Of a stretch of DNA of 64,000 bases, positions 25,475-34,468 are shown one piece after another. The stretch is taken from contig CAWGLR010000001.1 in assembly GCA_963823565.1 (NCBI GenBank), positions 992,001 to 1,056,000 of the forward strand, in the 5' to 3' direction. The position numbers were made by a program, and so were the translations under genes. The notes below the pieces were generated by a model, which did no database searches, was not told where the DNA came from, and saw only the letters and a list, made by a program, of their open reading frames with translations. Every line of letters begins with the position of its first letter. Positions within the stretch are counted from its first letter, which is position 1. The stretch is from RHKX01 sp963823565. Its GTDB lineage: Bacteria > Actinomycetota > Thermoleophilia > Solirubrobacterales > 70-9.

Positions 25475-26323
25475 TCAGCGCGCCGCCGGGCGCACGCCGC
25501 TAACGCGGCGGATGAAGCGCAGGGTGTCGGAGATGCGCGCGTAATAGTCGGGGCTGGTGCCGCAGCGCAGGCCGCCGCCGGAGACGGTCCCGACGAGCAG
25601 GGTGCCCGCGGCCGTCCGCGCGACGAGGGGCCCGCCGCTGTCGCCGTAGCAGGAGCCGGCGTGGCCGCGCGCCGGCGGCGGCAGCTTCGCGGCGCGGGTG
25701 CAGATCGTCGTCTCGCTGCTGAAGCTGCGCCCGTAGGTCCGCCGGCACTTGGCGGGCTTGACGACCTTCTCGGTCACCTCCCGCAGGCGCTTGCTGGGAC
25801 GGGAGCCGTTCGTCTGCGTCCCGCCCCATCCCGCCACGAGCAGGGGCGACCCGACGGCGGTGGCGGCCTCGCTCTGGGCCGGCGTCGGCAGCGCCACCGG
25901 CGTAACCCGCGTCGGCCGCCGGAGCTCCAGGATCGCGACGTCGTTGCGGAAGTTCGGCGGCCCGTACTCGGGATGCACCGTCGTCCGGGCGAGCCGGATC
26001 TCGCCGCCCTGGCCGGCGCGGTGGATGTTCGAGCGGTTGACCACCAGGGTGAACCGCCTCGGGTCGACGCTGACGACGCAGTGCGCCGCGGTGATCGCGT
26101 AGCGAGGCGCGATCACCGCCGCGCCGCACTCGAGCACCCTGTCCCCCCCTCGCACCCGGATCTGAAGCCCCGCCGCGAACCGCCACTCGGCCGGGTCGGC
26201 AACGGTCCCGCCGACGATCCGACGATCCGGCGCATCGTCGGCGGCGAGCGCCGACGATGCGGCGAAGGTGGCGAGCGCTGCGAAGGCGAGCAGCGCCCCC
26301 CACGATGAGCGGAGGTTCCCCAT
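25475..26323 (-). CDS. Secreted trypsin-like serine protease (S1A)
   Basis: 282 residues with a Sec signal (about residues 1-27, ending SSALAA). A short propeptide then leads to RRIVGGT, the zymogen cleavage site whose Ile becomes the new N-terminus. The catalytic triad is complete: His in ITAAHC, Asp in NDVAILEL and Ser in YGDSGGPLV. Cysteines at conserved places suggest disulfides (AAHC, SCYGDSGG, LRCG). The ATG at 26323 is chosen because it gives a normal signal peptide. It is divergent from the beta-helix protein gene; both are secreted and may share regulation. Confidence 0.92.
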   Translation of the reverse strand: MGNLRSSWGALLAFAALATFAASSALAADDAPDRRIVGGTVADPAEWRFAAGLQIRVRGGDRVLECGAAVIAPRYAITAAHCVVSVDPRRFTLVVNRSNIHRAGQGGEIRLARTTVHPEYGPPNFRNDVAILELRRPTRVTPVALPTPAQSEAATAVGSPLLVAGWGGTQTNGSRPSKRLREVTEKVVKPAKCRRTYGRSFSSETTICTRAAKLPPPARGHAGSCYGDSGGPLVARTAAGTLLVGTVSGGGLRCGTSPDYYARISDTLRFIRRVSGVRPAAR

Positions 26324-26549
26324 GGCCGCGGCGAGTGTAGAGCCGGGGGTCGGACGGCTGGCGGTCGCCGCGCCGGCGACCGCAGTGCCCACCCGCTCCC
26401 TCGTACGATCGTCCGCTCCGTCTCATCCGACTGTCTTCTCGCGTAGTTTCTTACGTGATAGACGGCAGAGTTGACCGGGTCGCCCACCGCCGGCGAACCC
26501 GCAGGGGGCACGGTCGCCGTGGAGGAAGCCCGACCGAAGGACGGTTCCG

Positions 26550-28616
26550 ATGCGACTAAGCGTCACCCGCACTGCCCTAGCCCTCGCCTTGACGGTCCCG
26601 CCGGCGATCGCGGCGCCTGCCTCCGCCGCGACCTTCACCGTCACCAACACGAACGATCCCGGCCCCGGCTCGCTGCGGCAGGCGATGATCAGCGCGAACG
26701 CCAGCCCCGGGCATGACGACATCGTGTTCGCGCCGGGCGTCACCGGGACGATCGCGCTGACGCAGGGGGAGCTCTCCGTCCAGAGCGACATGTCGATCGA
26801 CGGCCCCGGCGTCGGCGCCCTCTCGGTCTCGGGCAACCACGCGGGGCGCGTCTTCAACATCTCGAGCCAGCCGCCGGGAACGGCGCGGATTTCGAACCTG
26901 ACGATCACCGAGGGACTCGTCCACGCGAGCGACGGCGGCTCGGCGGGCGACTCCGGCGACAACGGGGCCGGTGGGGGCATCCTCAACCAGGGAAGCCTGA
27001 CGCTCGTCCGCACCCAGGTCATCGGCAACCGCGTCGAGGGGGGCAACGGCGCCAACGGCGGGCGCATCAAGTCCGGCGGCGCCGGCGGCAACGGGACCGG
27101 CGGCGGGATCTACAGCAGCGGCACCCTCGTCCTCAGCGAGACACTGGTGGCGGGGAACACCGCGCACGGCGGCTTCGGCGGCGACGCGCCCGGCACGGTC
27201 ACCCTGCACGCCGGCGAGGGCGGCAACGGGTGGGGCGGCGGGATCTTCGCCCAGGGCACGCTGATCGCCGACGGATCGCGCCTGGCGGGGAACACCGCGG
27301 CCGGTGGCGAGGGCGGCAACAGCGTCCCCGACTTCAGCCGCGGCCGGCGCGGTGGCGAGGGCAACGGCGGCGGGATCGCCTTCAACGGCGTCTCCGGCCG
27401 GCTCAACCGCGTCACGGTCGACAGCAACACGGCGCGAGGAGGGCCCGGCCCGTTCGGCGGCTGGGCGTACGGCGGCGGGATCAGGAGCGACCTCGGAAAC
27501 GGGGAGCTGAGGATCGACAACAGCACGATCAGCGGCAACCAGGCGCTCGGCGGCGACGGCGCCGAGGAGCCGCGTCCGCAGCACGTGCAGGGCGGGGGCA
27601 TTCTCAACCGTGCCGGCGGGCTGACCATCGAGGGCAGCACGATTCGCAACAACAACCTCAAGGGGGGCTCGAAGCACAATGACTCCTCGACGATCGCCGG
27701 CGGCGGGATCGAGAACATCGACGGGGGGCGGCTGAACCTCTCAAACAGCACGATCACCGCCAACAGCGCCGAGGTCGGCGGCGGGCTCGACAACCGCGAT
27801 CAGGGGAACAAGGCGGTTACGTTCGTCACCGCGGTCACGCTCGCAGGCAACGAGGCGACGGGCGCCGGCGCAAACGTCGCCAACCCCGGGCCCGCGATGT
27901 GGATGAGCCTCGCGAATACGATCATCGCCAAGCCCCGGGGCGCCACGCCGAGCTGCGCCGGCCAGATCTCCTCCGACGGCTACAACCTCGACCAGGGCAC
28001 GAGCTGCGGCCTCGGCAACCCGACCGACCTGGGCAAGAAGGATCCTCAGCTCGGCGAGCTCGCCGACAACGGCGGGCCGACCAAGACCATGGCGATCCCG
28101 CGATCGAGCCCGGCGCTCGATCAGGGGAGCCGCTTCGGGCTCTTCTTCGACCAGCGCTCGCTGCGGCGACCGGTCTCCTTCGGCGTGCAGCGCCCGCCGG
28201 GCGGCGACGGCTCCGACATCGGCGCATTCGAGATCCAGGGCGAGAGCAACGCGAACGCCGCGTGCGGGGGGAGGCGCGCGACGATCGTCGCCGCCAACAC
28301 CGGCAGCGCGCGGGGAACCCGGCGGTCCGACGTGATCGACGGCACGCGCCGCGGCGAGCGGGTCCTCGGCCGCCGCGCCGGCGACCGCATCTGCGGGCGC
28401 GGCGGGCGCGACGTGCTCCGCGGGCAGCGCGGCTCCGACCGCATCTGGGGCAACAGCGGCGGGGACGCGATCCGGAGCGGCCCCGGCGCCGACCGCATCC
28501 GCGATCTCCGCGGCCGCAACGCTATCGTCTGCGGCGGTGGCAACGACCGCGTCGTGACCAACCGGGGCTCCTCGGTCGCCGCCGACTGCGAACGGGTGCG
28601 GCGCGTGAGCGGGTAG
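26550..28616 (+). CDS. Secreted parallel beta-helix protein with Gly/Asp/Arg-rich C-terminal repeats
   Basis: 688 residues with a Sec signal peptide (cleavage near APASAA). The sequence TFTVTNTNDPGPGSLRQAM is the usual opening of right-handed beta-helix autotransporter-like surface proteins. It then repeats the pattern GGGI followed by a short strand and a TVxxN-type turn many times (to about residue 550). The last 100 residues resemble RTX-type Ca2+ repeats (GGRDVLRG, GSDRIWGNSGGD, GADRIRD) but are Arg-rich. It ends with a Cys-containing ADCERVRRV motif. It is probably an extracellular adhesin or polysaccharide-active protein. GAAGGACGG lies before the ATG. Confidence 0.85.
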   Translation: MRLSVTRTALALALTVPPAIAAPASAATFTVTNTNDPGPGSLRQAMISANASPGHDDIVFAPGVTGTIALTQGELSVQSDMSIDGPGVGALSVSGNHAGRVFNISSQPPGTARISNLTITEGLVHASDGGSAGDSGDNGAGGGILNQGSLTLVRTQVIGNRVEGGNGANGGRIKSGGAGGNGTGGGIYSSGTLVLSETLVAGNTAHGGFGGDAPGTVTLHAGEGGNGWGGGIFAQGTLIADGSRLAGNTAAGGEGGNSVPDFSRGRRGGEGNGGGIAFNGVSGRLNRVTVDSNTARGGPGPFGGWAYGGGIRSDLGNGELRIDNSTISGNQALGGDGAEEPRPQHVQGGGILNRAGGLTIEGSTIRNNNLKGGSKHNDSSTIAGGGIENIDGGRLNLSNSTITANSAEVGGGLDNRDQGNKAVTFVTAVTLAGNEATGAGANVANPGPAMWMSLANTIIAKPRGATPSCAGQISSDGYNLDQGTSCGLGNPTDLGKKDPQLGELADNGGPTKTMAIPRSSPALDQGSRFGLFFDQRSLRRPVSFGVQRPPGGDGSDIGAFEIQGESNANAACGGRRATIVAANTGSARGTRRSDVIDGTRRGERVLGRRAGDRICGRGGRDVLRGQRGSDRIWGNSGGDAIRSGPGADRIRDLRGRNAIVCGGGNDRVVTNRGSSVAADCERVRRVSG

Positions 28617-28618
28617 AC

Positions 28619-28638
28619 GACGGCGCGCCGGCGCCGTC
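28619..28638. terminator. Bidirectional terminator hairpin
   Basis: GACGGCGC and GCGCCGTC pair around GCCG, directly between the stop of the beta-helix gene and the stop of the convergent reductase gene. It is a strong GC stem without a U-tract. Confidence 0.65.
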
Positions 28639-28639
28639 C

Positions 28640-29665
28640 CTAGACGATCCCGTGCTCCTGGAGGCTGCGGGCCGTGTCGGCGATCGAGTCGGCGACGGGG
28701 CGCGGCGCCCAACCGAGGTCGCGGGCGCGCCGGCTCGAGAATTCGGTGACCTTGCCGAGGTCGCCGGTGAACGAGCGGACGCTCGAGTCGAAGATCCCGA
28801 CCGCCTTGATCAGCAGGTTCGGGGCGACGCGGGTCGGCACCTTGGCGGCCCCGTCGCCGAGCCGATCGCGCAGGATCTCTGCGATCTCTGCCATCCACAA
28901 GAACTGGTCCGCGGCGATGAACCGCTTGCCGGCGGCGTCCGGGGAGGTCATCGCCATAAGCTCGAGCTCGGCCACGTCGCGGACGTCGACGAGCGAGAAG
29001 CCGAGCTTCGGCAACGCCGGCATCGCACCCTTCATCAGCCGCTCGATCAGCTCGAGCGAGAACGAACGGTCATCGCTCAGCACCGGCCCGATGATCGCTC
29101 CGGGGTTGACGACGGCGAGACGGTCGGTGGCGCCGCGCTCGGCGGCGAGATCCCACGCGGCGCGCTCCGCGATCGTCTTCGAGCGCGTGTAGGGCGTCAG
29201 CGATGCATCGTCGCCGTCCGTCCAATCGTCCTCGGTGTAGGTCGAGCCGTTGACCGGCGGTCCGTCGTTTCTGACCGCCGCAACCGAGGACGTGAGCACG
29301 ATCCGCTCGGCACCCGCGTCGAGCGCCGCGCGGAGCACTCGCAGGGCCCCGTCGCGGGCGGGAACGATGAGCTCGTCGGGGTCGCGCGGCTGCGAGGGTG
29401 GAAATGGGGAGGCGACGTGGAGAACGCTGTCGCAGCCGTCGGCCGCCTCAGCCCAGCCGGCGTCGGCGAAGAGGTCGGCCGCGACGACGCTCAGAGCGTC
29501 CTGCTCGCCGGCGCCGGCGTTCGCCACCGCCGCCCGGACATCGCCCTCGCGGGCGAGGTCTCGGACCGTCGTCCGAACCCGGAAGCCGCGCTTCAGCAGC
29601 GTCGCCACGCACCAGCCGCCGAGGAAGCCGGTACCGCCGGTGACCAGGACGCTGCGGTCGCTCAC
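28640..29665 (-). CDS. NAD-dependent epimerase/dehydratase, dihydroflavonol reductase-like extended SDR
   Basis: 341 residues. VLVTGGTGFLGGW is the Rossmann glycine motif, and VLHVASPF and VLTSSVAAV follow in order. YTRSK is the catalytic Tyr-x-x-x-Lys. The layout matches bacterial relatives of dihydroflavonol-4-reductase / cinnamoyl-CoA reductase. The substrate is unknown. The gene stands alone, 100 bases before tRNA-Asp in the same direction, and converges on the beta-helix gene with a shared terminator hairpin. Confidence 0.9.
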   Translation of the reverse strand: MSDRSVLVTGGTGFLGGWCVATLLKRGFRVRTTVRDLAREGDVRAAVANAGAGEQDALSVVAADLFADAGWAEAADGCDSVLHVASPFPPSQPRDPDELIVPARDGALRVLRAALDAGAERIVLTSSVAAVRNDGPPVNGSTYTEDDWTDGDDASLTPYTRSKTIAERAAWDLAAERGATDRLAVVNPGAIIGPVLSDDRSFSLELIERLMKGAMPALPKLGFSLVDVRDVAELELMAMTSPDAAGKRFIAADQFLWMAEIAEILRDRLGDGAAKVPTRVAPNLLIKAVGIFDSSVRSFTGDLGKVTEFSSRRARDLGWAPRPVADSIADTARSLQEHGIV

Positions 29666-29766
29666 CGGTCCAATCTATCCGGCTGCGGTTAGGCCGCAGT
29701 CGGTCACGCGACATCAGTCTTGACCGGGCGCCTGAAGCTGCTGCGAGTCGAAGGGTCGAGGATGAG

Positions 29767-29840
<74 letters not shown>

Positions 29841-29968
29841 GGGACGGACGAGCCGGGGGCTCGCTCGGGGCGGCGATTATGGCACCTTCGCCCGCCTGGG
29901 CGGGAGGCAGTCTCGGCCCGCTGGGGTCGCTGAGTTCGGCATTTCGAACTGAGTGACCCCAGCGCGTC

Positions 29969-29974
29969 TAGGGT
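29969..29974 (+). promoter_or_regulatory. -10 element for the FAH-family gene
   Basis: TAGGGT is followed by exactly 7 bases and then the ATG at 29982, with no Shine-Dalgarno: a leaderless-type start. Confidence 0.4.
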
Positions 29975-29981
29975 GCAGGCG

Positions 29982-30824
29982 ATGCGCCTGGTGACCTATC
30001 GCTCCGAGCGCGGCGACCGCGCCGGGGTCCTCCGCGACGGCGCCGTGATCGACGCCGCGGACCTGCTGGACGACGCACCGGCGAGCGTCCGCGGGCTGCT
30101 CGGGGCCGGTGCGATCGGCGAGGTCGCGGCGGCGGCGGCGGACGCCGGTCCCGGCCACCCTCTCGCCGAGGTCGAGCTGCTGCCGCCCATCCCGAACCCG
30201 CAGAAGATCGTCTGCATCGGCCTCAACTACGCCGACCACGCCGCCGAGGCGGGGATCGAGGCGCCGCCGGTACCGACGTTCTTCGCGAAGTTCGCCAACT
30301 CCCTCGTCGCCGATGGGGCGACGGTGGCGATCCCGCCCTCGACCCGGCGGCTCGACTTCGAGGCCGAGGTCGCCTTCGTCATCGGCAAGCCGGCCAAGGA
30401 CGTCGCCGCCGACGCCGCCCTCGACCACGTCGCCGCCTACACGCTGCTCAACGACCTCTCCGCCCGCGACCTGCAGTTCCAGACGCCGCAGTGGATCCCC
30501 GGCAAGGTCTTCGACGGCTCCGCCCCCTGCGGTCCGGCGCTCGTCACCGCCGACGAGGTCCCCGACCCGGCGGCGATCGGGATCGCCCTCGACCTCAACG
30601 GTGAGCGGATGCAGGACTCCAGCACCGAGCGCCTGATCTTCGGCGTCGCCGACCTCGTCGCCCACCTCTCGACGCTGATGACGCTGGTCCCCGGCGACAT
30701 CGTCTCCACCGGCACCCCGGCGGGGGTCGGCAGCACGCGCGACCCGCGCGTCTGGCTGAAGCCGGGCGACGAGCTCCTCGTGCGCTCGCCGCAGCTCGGG
30801 GAGCTGCGGACGACGATCGGCTAG
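29982..30824 (+). CDS. Fumarylacetoacetate hydrolase family protein
   Basis: 280 residues. An N-terminal small domain precedes the FAH fold, with KIVCIGLNYADHAAE, the metal glutamates in DFEAEVAFVIGK and the aspartate in LLNDLSARDLQ. TPAGVG and a C-terminal LKPGDEL follow. These enzymes hydrolyse or decarboxylate 2,4-diketo or 2-hydroxy-dienoic acids in aromatic catabolism; the substrate cannot be told. The internal ATG at 29982 is preferred to GTG 29973 because of the -10 spacing. The gene ends on CTAG, shared with the stop of the sigma remnant on the other strand. Confidence 0.9.
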   Translation: MRLVTYRSERGDRAGVLRDGAVIDAADLLDDAPASVRGLLGAGAIGEVAAAAADAGPGHPLAEVELLPPIPNPQKIVCIGLNYADHAAEAGIEAPPVPTFFAKFANSLVADGATVAIPPSTRRLDFEAEVAFVIGKPAKDVAADAALDHVAAYTLLNDLSARDLQFQTPQWIPGKVFDGSAPCGPALVTADEVPDPAAIGIALDLNGERMQDSSTERLIFGVADLVAHLSTLMTLVPGDIVSTGTPAGVGSTRDPRVWLKPGDELLVRSPQLGELRTTIG

Positions 30825-31137
30825 CCGCCGGAGAGCGCCGCCAGCCTGCCCTCGAGGTGGGCGCGCTGCACCGGGTTGTCGGTCAGCGTCATCGCCGATC
30901 GGAACGACTCGCCGGCCTCCGGCATCCGGCCGCAGCGGGCGAGAAGCTCGGCGCGGGCCACGTGCCAGGGCTGGTAGCCGTCGAGCCCGCCGATCGACTC
31001 GACCAGGGCGAGCCCGCGCTGGGGCCCCTCGGCCTCGGCCACCGCCATCGCCCGGTTGAGCTCGACGACCGGCGAGGGGTCGAAGCGCCTCAGCCACTCT
31101 TGGCCGTTGCCGAGCGGCTCCAATGCTGGCCGCTTCA
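30821..31137 (-). pseudogene. C-terminal remnant of an ECF sigma factor (ECF42 / DUF6596 type)
   Basis: The open piece carries DPSPVVELNRAMAVAEAEGP, GLDGYQPWHVARAELLARCG and a final LEGRLAAL. This is the TPR-like C-terminal tail characteristic of large ECF sigma factors of the SigJ/ECF42 group. The sigma2 and sigma4 DNA-binding domains (about 300 residues) are absent. Upstream sequence is instead the end of the membrane glycosyltransferase gene 13 bases away. The fragment is therefore the relic of a deletion that removed most of the gene. A GTG at 31137 could start a 105-residue peptide, but no function is expected. Confidence 0.75.
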
Positions 31138-31149
31138 CGAAGACAACGA

Positions 31150-32832
31150 TCAGGAGCCGGCGAGATCGACACGCTCTCGCGGAACGGGCGCGATCCGCTC
31201 CTGCGTGGCGAACGCGTTGACGAGCACGAACGGCGCCCACCAGACGACGAAGAAGTAGAACCAGTGCTCGGAGCCGACCTGGGTCGCGATCAGCACCGCC
31301 ACCGCGAGCGCCGCGGCCTGAAGGGCGTCGCGGCGCCGCGGGACGAAGAACAGCGCCAGCCCGAGCAGCACCGGAACCACGCGGGCGACGGTCTGGAGCG
31401 GCTCGAGCGAGGGCTTGAGGCCCCAGATGCTGAAGGGCGAGCCGCGCGAGGCCTGGTAGCCGAAGGTACGGTCGTAGAACTCGCTGAACCCGCCGTCGGG
31501 GAGCAGCGGCAACAGCACCGCCGCCCAGACGGCGGCGAAGACGAGCGAGAAGATCGCGGCCGAGCGCCAGCGGCGCTCCCCCGTCCCGGCTGCGAACAGC
31601 GGCGCGATCGCGAGCGGCCCGAACTTCGTCGCCGCCGCCAGCCCGATCGCCAGCCCCCGCTTGACCGGCGAGGCGAAGGCGACGAGCGCGGCGAGGAGCA
31701 GCGCGGCGAGGAGCGCGTCATTGCCGCCGTTGGCGTTCAGCGCGTAGAGCGAGTAGGGGTAGGCGAGCCAGGCGAACGCGAGGGCGACGCCGAGGCGCCG
31801 GCCCTCCACCCCGCCCCGCAGGCGCCGGCCCGCGAGCAGCAGCAGCCCGACCACGGCGAGGTCAAATGCGATCGCGGCAGCGTGCGCCGCCGGCAGCGGA
31901 TCGAGGCCGCGGTCCCAGGGCAGGACCTGCTCGAAGGGGACGTAGGAGAGGTAGGAGACGGGGCCGTAGGAGTCGCCGCGATCGATCAACGGCGTGAACT
32001 CGCCGTCGTAGACCCCTTCGCCGGAGGCGATGCGGTCGGCGCCGACGACGTTGGCGAAGCCGATGTCGATCACCTGCGAGTCGACGATGTTGAAGCCGAT
32101 CCGGAAGACGGCGAGGACTACCGCCGCGATCGCCAGCCAGCGCACCGGGACGACCGGCACCAGCGCACCCCCGCGGCGCCGCGGTCGCAGCCCGGCGAGC
32201 AGCATCCGCACGAAGAAGTAGGCGAGGACCGGATAGACGAGCGGCACCGAGATCGTGATCTCGCCCTTGTTGAAGAAGAACTGCGAGACCGAGAACGACA
32301 GCAGCACCAGCAGGTCGAGGTGCAGCAGCCGGAACGGGCGCCGCGGGTCGAAGAACGGTGCCACGAACAGCACGCAGAGCGGGATCCAGACGTACCACTC
32401 GCTGACGTTGCCGGCGACCGCGTCCTCGTAGCCGCGGGCCAGCTTGACGTCCACCTGATGGTCGCGCCAGGACTCGACGACCGCACCGGTGCGATCGTCG
32501 ATCACCGCCTGGGCGACGTGCGCCCCGCGGTCGTAGTAGTCGACCTGCCAGCGATCGCTGCCGCGGGTGTAGACCCGCGGATGCATCCCGGGGCTCTCCT
32601 CGAGCTCCGCGGCCACCTCTGGGGCGGCGTCGGCGACCTCGACCGCCTCGAACGGGCTGAGCTCGAACCCGGGCGGCGAGTCGGCCGGGCTCACGCGCTG
32701 CAGCGGCGCGAGCGGCTCGTCGCCGAACGGGGGCTGATGCGCCGGGTTCTCCTCCGCGGCCGCCGGCGCCGCGAGGGCGAGCGCGAGGAGCAGCGCCGCG
32801 AGGGCGGCGAGTGGGGTGCGCCGGATCCGCAT
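31150..32832 (-). CDS. Polytopic membrane glycosyltransferase (DUF2029 / GT87-like)
   Basis: 560 residues. A cleavable-looking N-terminal hydrophobic segment (about 5-25) leads to an outside domain (about 26-130). About ten membrane helices follow, with an acidic loop after the first of these (VYDGEFTPLIDRGDSYGP) and NANGGNDALLAALLLAAL. This is the plan of GT-C polyprenyl-phosphate-sugar transferases such as mycobacterial alpha-mannosyltransferases. The 110-residue outside N-terminal insert is unusual. Its ATG is only 19 bases from the start of the divergent lipoprotein gene, and no Shine-Dalgarno is seen, so a leaderless mRNA is likely. It probably adds sugars to envelope lipids or polymers. 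Confidence 0.78.
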   Translation of the reverse strand: MRIRRTPLAALAALLLALALAAPAAAEENPAHQPPFGDEPLAPLQRVSPADSPPGFELSPFEAVEVADAAPEVAAELEESPGMHPRVYTRGSDRWQVDYYDRGAHVAQAVIDDRTGAVVESWRDHQVDVKLARGYEDAVAGNVSEWYVWIPLCVLFVAPFFDPRRPFRLLHLDLLVLLSFSVSQFFFNKGEITISVPLVYPVLAYFFVRMLLAGLRPRRRGGALVPVVPVRWLAIAAVVLAVFRIGFNIVDSQVIDIGFANVVGADRIASGEGVYDGEFTPLIDRGDSYGPVSYLSYVPFEQVLPWDRGLDPLPAAHAAAIAFDLAVVGLLLLAGRRLRGGVEGRRLGVALAFAWLAYPYSLYALNANGGNDALLAALLLAALVAFASPVKRGLAIGLAAATKFGPLAIAPLFAAGTGERRWRSAAIFSLVFAAVWAAVLLPLLPDGGFSEFYDRTFGYQASRGSPFSIWGLKPSLEPLQTVARVVPVLLGLALFFVPRRRDALQAAALAVAVLIATQVGSEHWFYFFVVWWAPFVLVNAFATQERIAPVPRERVDLAGS

Positions 32833-32851
32833 CGCGGGCCATAATGAAGCG
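32833..32851. promoter_or_regulatory. 19-base divergent promoter with overlapping -10 elements
   Basis: The only space between two divergent start codons holds CATAAT on the plus strand (32840-32845, 6 bases before the lipoprotein ATG) and CATTAT on the minus strand (32846-32841, 8 bases before the glycosyltransferase ATG). Both fit leaderless transcripts fired from one near-symmetric -10. Confidence 0.45.
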
Positions 32852-33322
32852 ATGGATGGCGCGAGGCGCGCGGGCGCTCGATCGACCCGCCGCTCAGCGA
32901 CATCGGCCGCCGCCGCTCTCGTCGCCGCGGCGCTGCTGCTCGGCGGCTGCGGGGACGACTCCGAGGGCGGCGGCACGACCGCCGCGCCGGCGGACGCCGG
33001 CCTGCGCGTCGAGGTGACGCCGCCGCGCGCCGGCCCGAGCGACGTCGTCCGCGCCCGCGTCGTCAACGATTCCGAGGAAACCTTCACCTACGGGCTCGCC
33101 TACGTGCTCGAGATGCAGGAGGGGAACTCGTTCGTCAACGTCTCCGAGCCGCGGATCGTCCCGGAGATCGGCCTGGTCGCCAAGCCGGGTGAGACCGGGC
33201 CTCCGGTGAAGGTGCGAATCCCCGAGGACGCCGTCGCGGGCCAGTACCGGGTGGTGATCCAAAGGGACGTTCCCGACGTCGGTGACCTCAGTGGCGAGCT
33301 CACAGTCACAACCGGCCACTGA
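32852..33322 (+). CDS. Putative lipoprotein with an all-beta outer domain
   Basis: 156 residues. An Arg-rich start is followed by a hydrophobic run and the lipobox LLLGGCGDD, so the cysteine near residue 36 is probably lipidated and anchors the protein outside the membrane. The rest (about 100 residues) alternates short hydrophobic strands (LRVEVTPP, VVRARVVND, FTYGLAYVLEM, GQYRVVIQRD), like an immunoglobulin-type fold. I do not recognise a precise family. It overlaps the start of the next hydrolase gene by about 30-40 bases, suggesting one operon. Confidence 0.75.
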   Translation: MDGARRAGARSTRRSATSAAAALVAAALLLGGCGDDSEGGGTTAAPADAGLRVEVTPPRAGPSDVVRARVVNDSEETFTYGLAYVLEMQEGNSFVNVSEPRIVPEIGLVAKPGETGPPVKVRIPEDAVAGQYRVVIQRDVPDVGDLSGELTVTTGH

Positions 33323-34088
33323 GCCCGGGCGCCGCGCCGGGATCGCCTACGAGCGGATGGGCTCGGGCCCGCCGCTGCTCCTGATCCACGGCCTCGGCGG
33401 CACCCGCGGCATCTGGCGGCCCCAGCTCGAGGAGCTCGCTCGGGAGCGCGAGGTGATCGCCGTCGACATGCCCGGGTTCGGCGAGTCGCCGCCGCTGCCC
33501 GGCCGCGCGACGCCGTGGGCGATGGCGGAGTCGATCGCCGGGCTCTGCGCCGAGCTCGGCATCGAGCGCCCGCACGTGGCCGGCAACTCCCTCGGCGCCT
33601 GGGTGGCGATCGAGCTTGCGAAGCGCGACGCGGCGAGCTCGCTCTGCCTGATCTCGCCGGCCGGGCTCTGGCGCCGCCCACTCGGCCCGCGGCGAATCGA
33701 CACCCAGCGCTGGGCGCGGCGGCTGCGGCCGCTCCTCGCCGCCTCGCTCCGCCTCCGCGTACCGCGGGAGGCGATGCTCAAGACGACGGTCGGCCACCCC
33801 GGCAAGCTCTCCCCCGCGGATGCCCGCGAGGTCGTGCTCGGCTGGGTCGACGCCCCCGGTTACGAGGCGGCCAACGACGAGATGCGCACGCACGTCTGCG
33901 AGGGCGTCGAGCTCGTCGACGTGCCGACGACGATCGCCTGGGGCGAGCTCGACCGGCTGGTCGGGCCGCCGCGGCCCGAGCGGCGCCCGCCGGGCAGCTC
34001 CTTCCTCGTCCTCCGCGGATGCGGGCACACCCCCAACTGGGACGAGCCGGCCCTGATCACCGAGCTGCTGCTCGAGGCGAGCAGCTAG
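33282..34088 (+). CDS. Alpha/beta hydrolase
   Basis: About 268 residues. LLLIHGLGGTRGIW is the oxyanion strand-turn, GNSLGAWVA the nucleophile elbow with the catalytic serine, GELDRLVGPP the acid turn and GCGHTPNWDEP the catalytic histidine. A cap region rich in Arg and Leu lies between. It resembles the small C-C or ester hydrolases (MhpC/BphD-like) but the substrate is unknown. Two in-frame GTG starts exist (33282, 33291); GGTGA precedes the second. It overlaps the lipoprotein gene upstream and ends convergent with the small membrane protein gene, 4 bases overlapping. Confidence 0.87.
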   Translation: MTSVASSQSQPATEPGRRAGIAYERMGSGPPLLLIHGLGGTRGIWRPQLEELAREREVIAVDMPGFGESPPLPGRATPWAMAESIAGLCAELGIERPHVAGNSLGAWVAIELAKRDAASSLCLISPAGLWRRPLGPRRIDTQRWARRLRPLLAASLRLRVPREAMLKTTVGHPGKLSPADAREVVLGWVDAPGYEAANDEMRTHVCEGVELVDVPTTIAWGELDRLVGPPRPERRPPGSSFLVLRGCGHTPNWDEPALITELLLEASS

Positions 34089-34462
34089 CCGGCGAGGTCG
34101 GCGCCGAGCCAGACGACGGCGAGGCTGAGGAGCAGGATCACGGCCTGGAGGGCGTGTGCCCTGGGGAAGCGCATGTGGACGAGGGTGAGGACGATCAGGA
34201 TGCCGACGAGCGTCAGCTTCAGCTGCAGGGTGTCCGAGCTCCAAAGCGCGTAGTGGTCGGCCATCGCGATGCCGGTGGCCAACAGCACGGCGAGGGCGAC
34301 GGCCGAGCCGAGCCCGAAGCGGCGGGCGACCGCGCGCATCCGCTCGGGGTCGGGCGCCCGGCGCTCGACCGGGACGATCGCGATCGCGAGCACGAGCTGG
34401 CCGCCGACGAAGAACGCCATCGCGAGCAGGTGGAGGTAGAGGATCGCCTGCCAGGTGTCCAT
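34085..34462 (-). CDS. Four-helix membrane protein, CopD-like
   Basis: 125 residues with four predicted membrane helices. Histidines and charged residues sit near helix ends (YLHLLAMAFFVGGQ, MADHYALW, HMRFPRAHAL), the pattern seen in CopD-type and related haem- or copper-handling proteins. The resemblance is general, so metal or haem binding is only a suggestion. It starts 6 bases after the stop of the pyridoxamine-oxidase-like gene, so the two are probably co-transcribed. Confidence 0.7.
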   Translation of the reverse strand: MDTWQAILYLHLLAMAFFVGGQLVLAIAIVPVERRAPDPERMRAVARRFGLGSAVALAVLLATGIAMADHYALWSSDTLQLKLTLVGILIVLTLVHMRFPRAHALQAVILLLSLAVVWLGADLAG

Positions 34463-34468
34463 TCGCTC

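Noticed and set aside
31800..31825. An 18-base match to the region near 6229
   Set aside because: The shared C-rich stretch lies inside a coding sequence and is plausible by chance at this base composition.
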